Positions 61,503 to 64,000 of a stretch of 64,000 nt of DNA are shown piece by piece. Below the pieces are notes generated by a model, which saw nothing but the letters and a program-made list of their open reading frames with translations, was not told the DNA's origin and did not search any database. The stretch's first letter is position 1. Every line of letters starts with the position of its first letter. The translations under genes and the position numbers were made by a program. Source of the DNA: Consotaella salsifontis (GTDB taxonomy: Bacteria; Pseudomonadota; Alphaproteobacteria; Rhizobiales; Rhizobiaceae); assembly GCF_900167365.1 (NCBI RefSeq), contig NZ_FUXL01000016.1, forward strand, positions 36,671 through 100,670, in the 5' to 3' direction.

Positions 61503-63657
61503 TTAGGCCGGAGCGACCGTGACCGAATCGGTCGACAGGGCACCCTCATGGACGAGAAGGCCGATACCGCCGCAAGCAATGGCGTCGGCGCTGTCGTCCA
61601 TCGCCTCGATCACCACGCCGCCGACGGTCGCCCGGATCGTCCGGCCCGTCACGCTGGCCGCCACGGGGATCGCCTCTTCCATGACGAAGGGAAACTCTTT
61701 TTCGGCCAGAACCTCGGTCCGCTGATCACGAACGCGGACGATCTCGAGCCGATTCTGCCGGGTGAACCGGACGGCGTAGTAGCGCGTAAGTCCTTGGACT
61801 CGCAGCGCCACCCCGGCGTGATTGGCCAGATGAACCCGCAGTTCGGTCGACACCCGATAGTCTGTCCAGTCGCGAGTGCCGTGGATGACGATGCCTTCGC
61901 CGGAGGATTGGGAGATCCGGAAGCTCGTCGGGAAGTTCTTGGAGAAGAAGCTGACGCCGTTGACCCACGCCTTGCGCCAGAATTCACCGTTACCCTCCGG
62001 GCGCTTGAGCGTCAGGGCGGGGCTGCCTTCCCAGCGAAGGTAATCGAGAAGCACACGGCCATCGGCCTTGCGTCCCGCCGCCGTCAACACGATGCCGACT
62101 TCGGCAATTGGCTGGCCTCCGACCTCGGGAAGCTTCCATTCCAGAATGGCGTCGCGGCCGGGCTCTAGAACCTGCGAAGCGCCATTCCAGAATGGCGTCG
62201 CGGCCGGGCTCTAGAACCTGCGAAGCGCCATCCATATCCACCAGTTCGTCATTGCCGTCATAAGTGCGAATGCGCAGCGCGGCCTGGACGCTCCCAACGT
62301 TGTCGGCGGGGGCGAGAAGGCGAGCGCGGATAGTCTGGCCGGGATAGACCAGCGGCGTTGCCATCAGCGCATAGGTCCGCATCCGGGACGTCTCGGGCGG
62401 CGCGAAGGCGGGCGTGGTCGCGGCTGCGAACTGGCCTGGAGCCAGCGCCTCGAACGCGATGGCCAGAGCCCGGCCCTCCGCGGTCTCGACGTTATCAAGC
62501 CGCACGGACTGGTTGGCGGCAAAGCCGTCTTGTGGGCGAAACCCCTGCCGACTGCCGGGCAGAGAGAAATGAAATCGGGCGCCGCCCTTCGGGGGCTCGA
62601 TCTCCGGCCGGCCTGCCAACTTCAAGCCGAGGTTAGCGAGATAGTAGGCGATGCGAACCGCATCGTTGATGGAATTGCCGCCATCGGCTGAAGAAATCAG
62701 CAGCCGGTCGGCGATCGGGCCGCGCCAGTCGGGACCAGAGCCAAGCCCTTCCAGACCGTGCATGACGCCCAGCAGACAGCCGACATTACCGGCATTGCAG
62801 TCGGTGTCCCACCCGGACGTGTTGACGATCGTCTGGGCCTTCTGAAAGTCATCCGGTGCGTAGAGCACGGCCATGATCATCAGCGCGTGGTTCGGCATGA
62901 CGTGGCAATTGCCGGGATATCGGTGGTAGCCGTAGTGCTCCTCGATCAAGGCGCGGGTGGCTCGCCAATCCTCATGCTCCTTGTGCCACGCGCGAATGTC
63001 ACCGATCAGCTGGGCGATCTCGCAGTCGCTGGGGATGACGGACATGCCAGTGTCGATCAGATGGTCGATGTCCGCGGAGACGAAGGCTTCCGCTTCCATC
63101 GCCGCCCACAGCATGGCTGCGTAGACGGACTCGCCGTCATGGCTGACCTTGCCGGCCTGCTCGGCGAAACGAGCTGCCAGCTGCGGCTGGCCTGGCGCGA
63201 CCAGCGCCCAACCATCGATGAAGATCTGCGCGCCGATCTGCTCGGCGACCGCTCGACCGTTGGTGGCAATCGAGCCAGAGGCCGGCGCCGGGATGCCCTT
63301 ACGCAGGTTGAGCCAAGCGGTGTGCTCGGTGGAGTTGCCGTTGCCGCCCCACCACAGGATCGAGCGCTCCTCGACAATGTAGTTGAGCCAGGCCTTCCCG
63401 ATGTCCTCTGCGGTGAGGTCGGGCGAGATGCCATAATCCTCAAGGGCCCGAACGAAGGTAAAAGTGCCGGCGACGTCGTCGTCGGTGACCACCAGGGGAT
63501 CTCCCAGCCTATCATGGACGAAGTACTCGATCGGGCCGAGCTTCTCCATGATCTTTTGGTAGGTCCAACCCTCGAAGGGGCGTCCCAGGTAGACGCCTAT
63601 GAGCTTGCCAAGAACGCCGGCATAGACGCGCTCCAGATAGTCGTTGGGGATCTGCAC
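61503..63657 (-). pseudogene. ADP-ribosylglycohydrolase-family gene broken by a 46-bp tandem duplication
   Basis: The reading begins at GTG 63657 (QIPNDYLERVYAGVLGKLIGVYLGRPFEGW) and carries the family metal motifs VTDDDVAGTF (like TDDT) and SGWDTDCNAGNVGCLLG. After LEPGRDAILEW the second copy of a 46-bp repeat shifts the frame. The C-terminal beta-rich region (about 200 residues, TRDWTDYRVSTELRV…LTRYYAVRF) continues in another frame to 61503. Without one copy the frame is continuous for 2109 nt, 702 aa. Two separate products could still be made. Family members reverse ADP-ribosylation or act on sugar-linked substrates; the target here is unknown. Confidence 0.85.
62136..62227. repeat. Perfect 2 x 46-bp tandem duplication
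   Basis: Unit 1 is 62136-62181 and unit 2 is 62182-62227; they are identical, and the CCAT that starts each unit occurs again at 62228-62231. Each unit begins with the inverted repeat CCATTC-CA-GAATGG. Forty-six is not a multiple of three, so the duplication frameshifts the gene that contains it. Confidence 0.95.
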
Positions 63658-63661
63658 TTTA

Positions 63662-64000
63662 GAGCGGGATGAAGTTCGGCAGAATCGGAAGAGGATTCCA
63701 TCGGAGGCGCCAATCTGATTCAACATGCTGGCTGGAGACGGAGGCCAGCATGGATGGGTCGACCTTATTCGATGGATCTGCGCGAGCGGGTGGTTGCGGC
63801 GGTGCTTGAGGGCGGGCTGTCGCGCCATCAGGCGGCGGAGCGCTTCGGGGTTGCGGTGAGCACGGCGGTCAAATGGCTGCAGCGCCACCATGAGACGGGC
63901 AGTGTGGCGCCCGGCCAGATGGGTGGGCACAAGCCGAAGAAGATCGCCGGCGCGCATGCCGAGTGGCTGCGCCGGCGCTGCACGGAGAAGCCCTTCACGC
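63662..64000 (+). mobile_element. Left end of an IS630-family insertion sequence (continues past window)
   Basis: The transposase-like frame at 63754 and the abrupt change of context mark an insertion sequence. IS630 elements target TA; a TA at 63660-63661 directly precedes GAGCGGGATGAAG and lies 3 bp from the GTG of the ADP-ribosylglycohydrolase gene. This would make 63662 the left end. The right end is outside the window, so the terminal repeats cannot be checked. Confidence 0.6.
63754..64000 (+). CDS. IS630-family transposase, N-terminal part (cut by window end)
   Basis: At least 82 codons from ATG 63754. The start reads MGRPYSMDLRERVVAAVLEGG, followed by SRHQAAERFGVAVSTAVKWLQRHHETGSV and GGHKPKKIAGAHAEWLRRR. 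This is the helix-turn-helix N-terminal region usual in IS630-type transposases of rhizobia, which are often made as two frames. The DDE catalytic domain is not in the window. It runs opposite to the broken gene. Confidence 0.85.
   Translation, partial: MGRPYSMDLRERVVAAVLEGGLSRHQAAERFGVAVSTAVKWLQRHHETGSVAPGQMGGHKPKKIAGAHAEWLRRRCTEKPFT

Noticed and set aside
61990..63957. A single 655-codon minus-strand gene
   Set aside because: Its first 100 codons read antisense through the IS, and its last ~50 codons are the out-of-frame product of the 46-bp duplication. The real gene spans 61503-63657 in two frames.

Overview
The window is a 64-kb stretch of a GC-rich alphaproteobacterial chromosome. It almost certainly comes from a Hyphomicrobiales (Rhizobiales) relative. 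The evidence is the gene order (clpA?-HIT-acyltransferase-GDPD-RidA-eipB-rpsB-tsf-pyrH-frr-uppS-cdsA-rseP-bamA-lpxD-fabZ-lpxA-lpxI-lpxB-gltA), LpxI instead of LpxH, a fused IspDF, PdhB with its own lipoyl domain, EipB, the ntrB-ntrC-ntrY-ntrX-trkA-hfq-hflX-mazG block, and an alphaproteobacterial GTTC-N7-GTTC SOS box before lexA. The species cannot be named from this sequence.

Region by region. (1) 1-4800: the tail of a gene (probably clpA), a Nudix hydrolase, a minus-strand group (HIT, N-acyltransferase, GDPD, RidA) and periplasmic EipB. (2) 4985-18510: translation and envelope genes on the plus strand: rpsB, tsf, pyrH, frr, then undecaprenyl-PP, CDP-diacylglycerol, RseP, BamA and the lipid A genes lpxD-fabZ-lpxA-lpxI-lpxB. 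(3) 18563-30144: mainly minus strand: gltA, gltX, and a tightly packed ppiD-trpD-trpC-moaC-moeA run followed by lexA with its own SOS operator, with comEC on the plus strand in between. (4) 30371-36759: tpiA, secG, pyrG, kdsA, a small orphan gene and eno. (5) 36793-46603: a formate/nitrite-type channel, ftsB, the pyruvate dehydrogenase operon pdhA-pdhB-pdhC-SGNH hydrolase-lpdA, a GlsB-type membrane protein, lipA and a Coq10/RatA-like protein. The lipoate maker therefore sits beside its two lipoylated customers. (6) 46555-59351: cinA and ispDF on minus, then dusB and the nitrogen/redox regulators ntrBC and ntrYX, trkA, hfq and hflX. (7) 59388-64000: mazG, a sugar-ABC ATPase, a broken ADP-ribosylglycohydrolase gene and the start of an IS630-type element.

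Most of the window is conserved core genome. I do not see a new defence, mobile or biosynthetic system. The clearest non-ordinary region is the right end. There a perfect 46-bp tandem duplication frameshifts an ADP-ribosylglycohydrolase-family gene, and removing one copy restores one 702-codon frame. An insertion sequence begins within a few bases of that gene's start. Other points worth attention are a palindromic operator-like element before pdhA, a CAA-N4-TTG element before ntrY, an NtrX that has lost the GAFTGA sigma-54 loop, and a small gene of unknown function with its own terminator beside kdsA. No tRNA, rRNA or CRISPR array was recognised.
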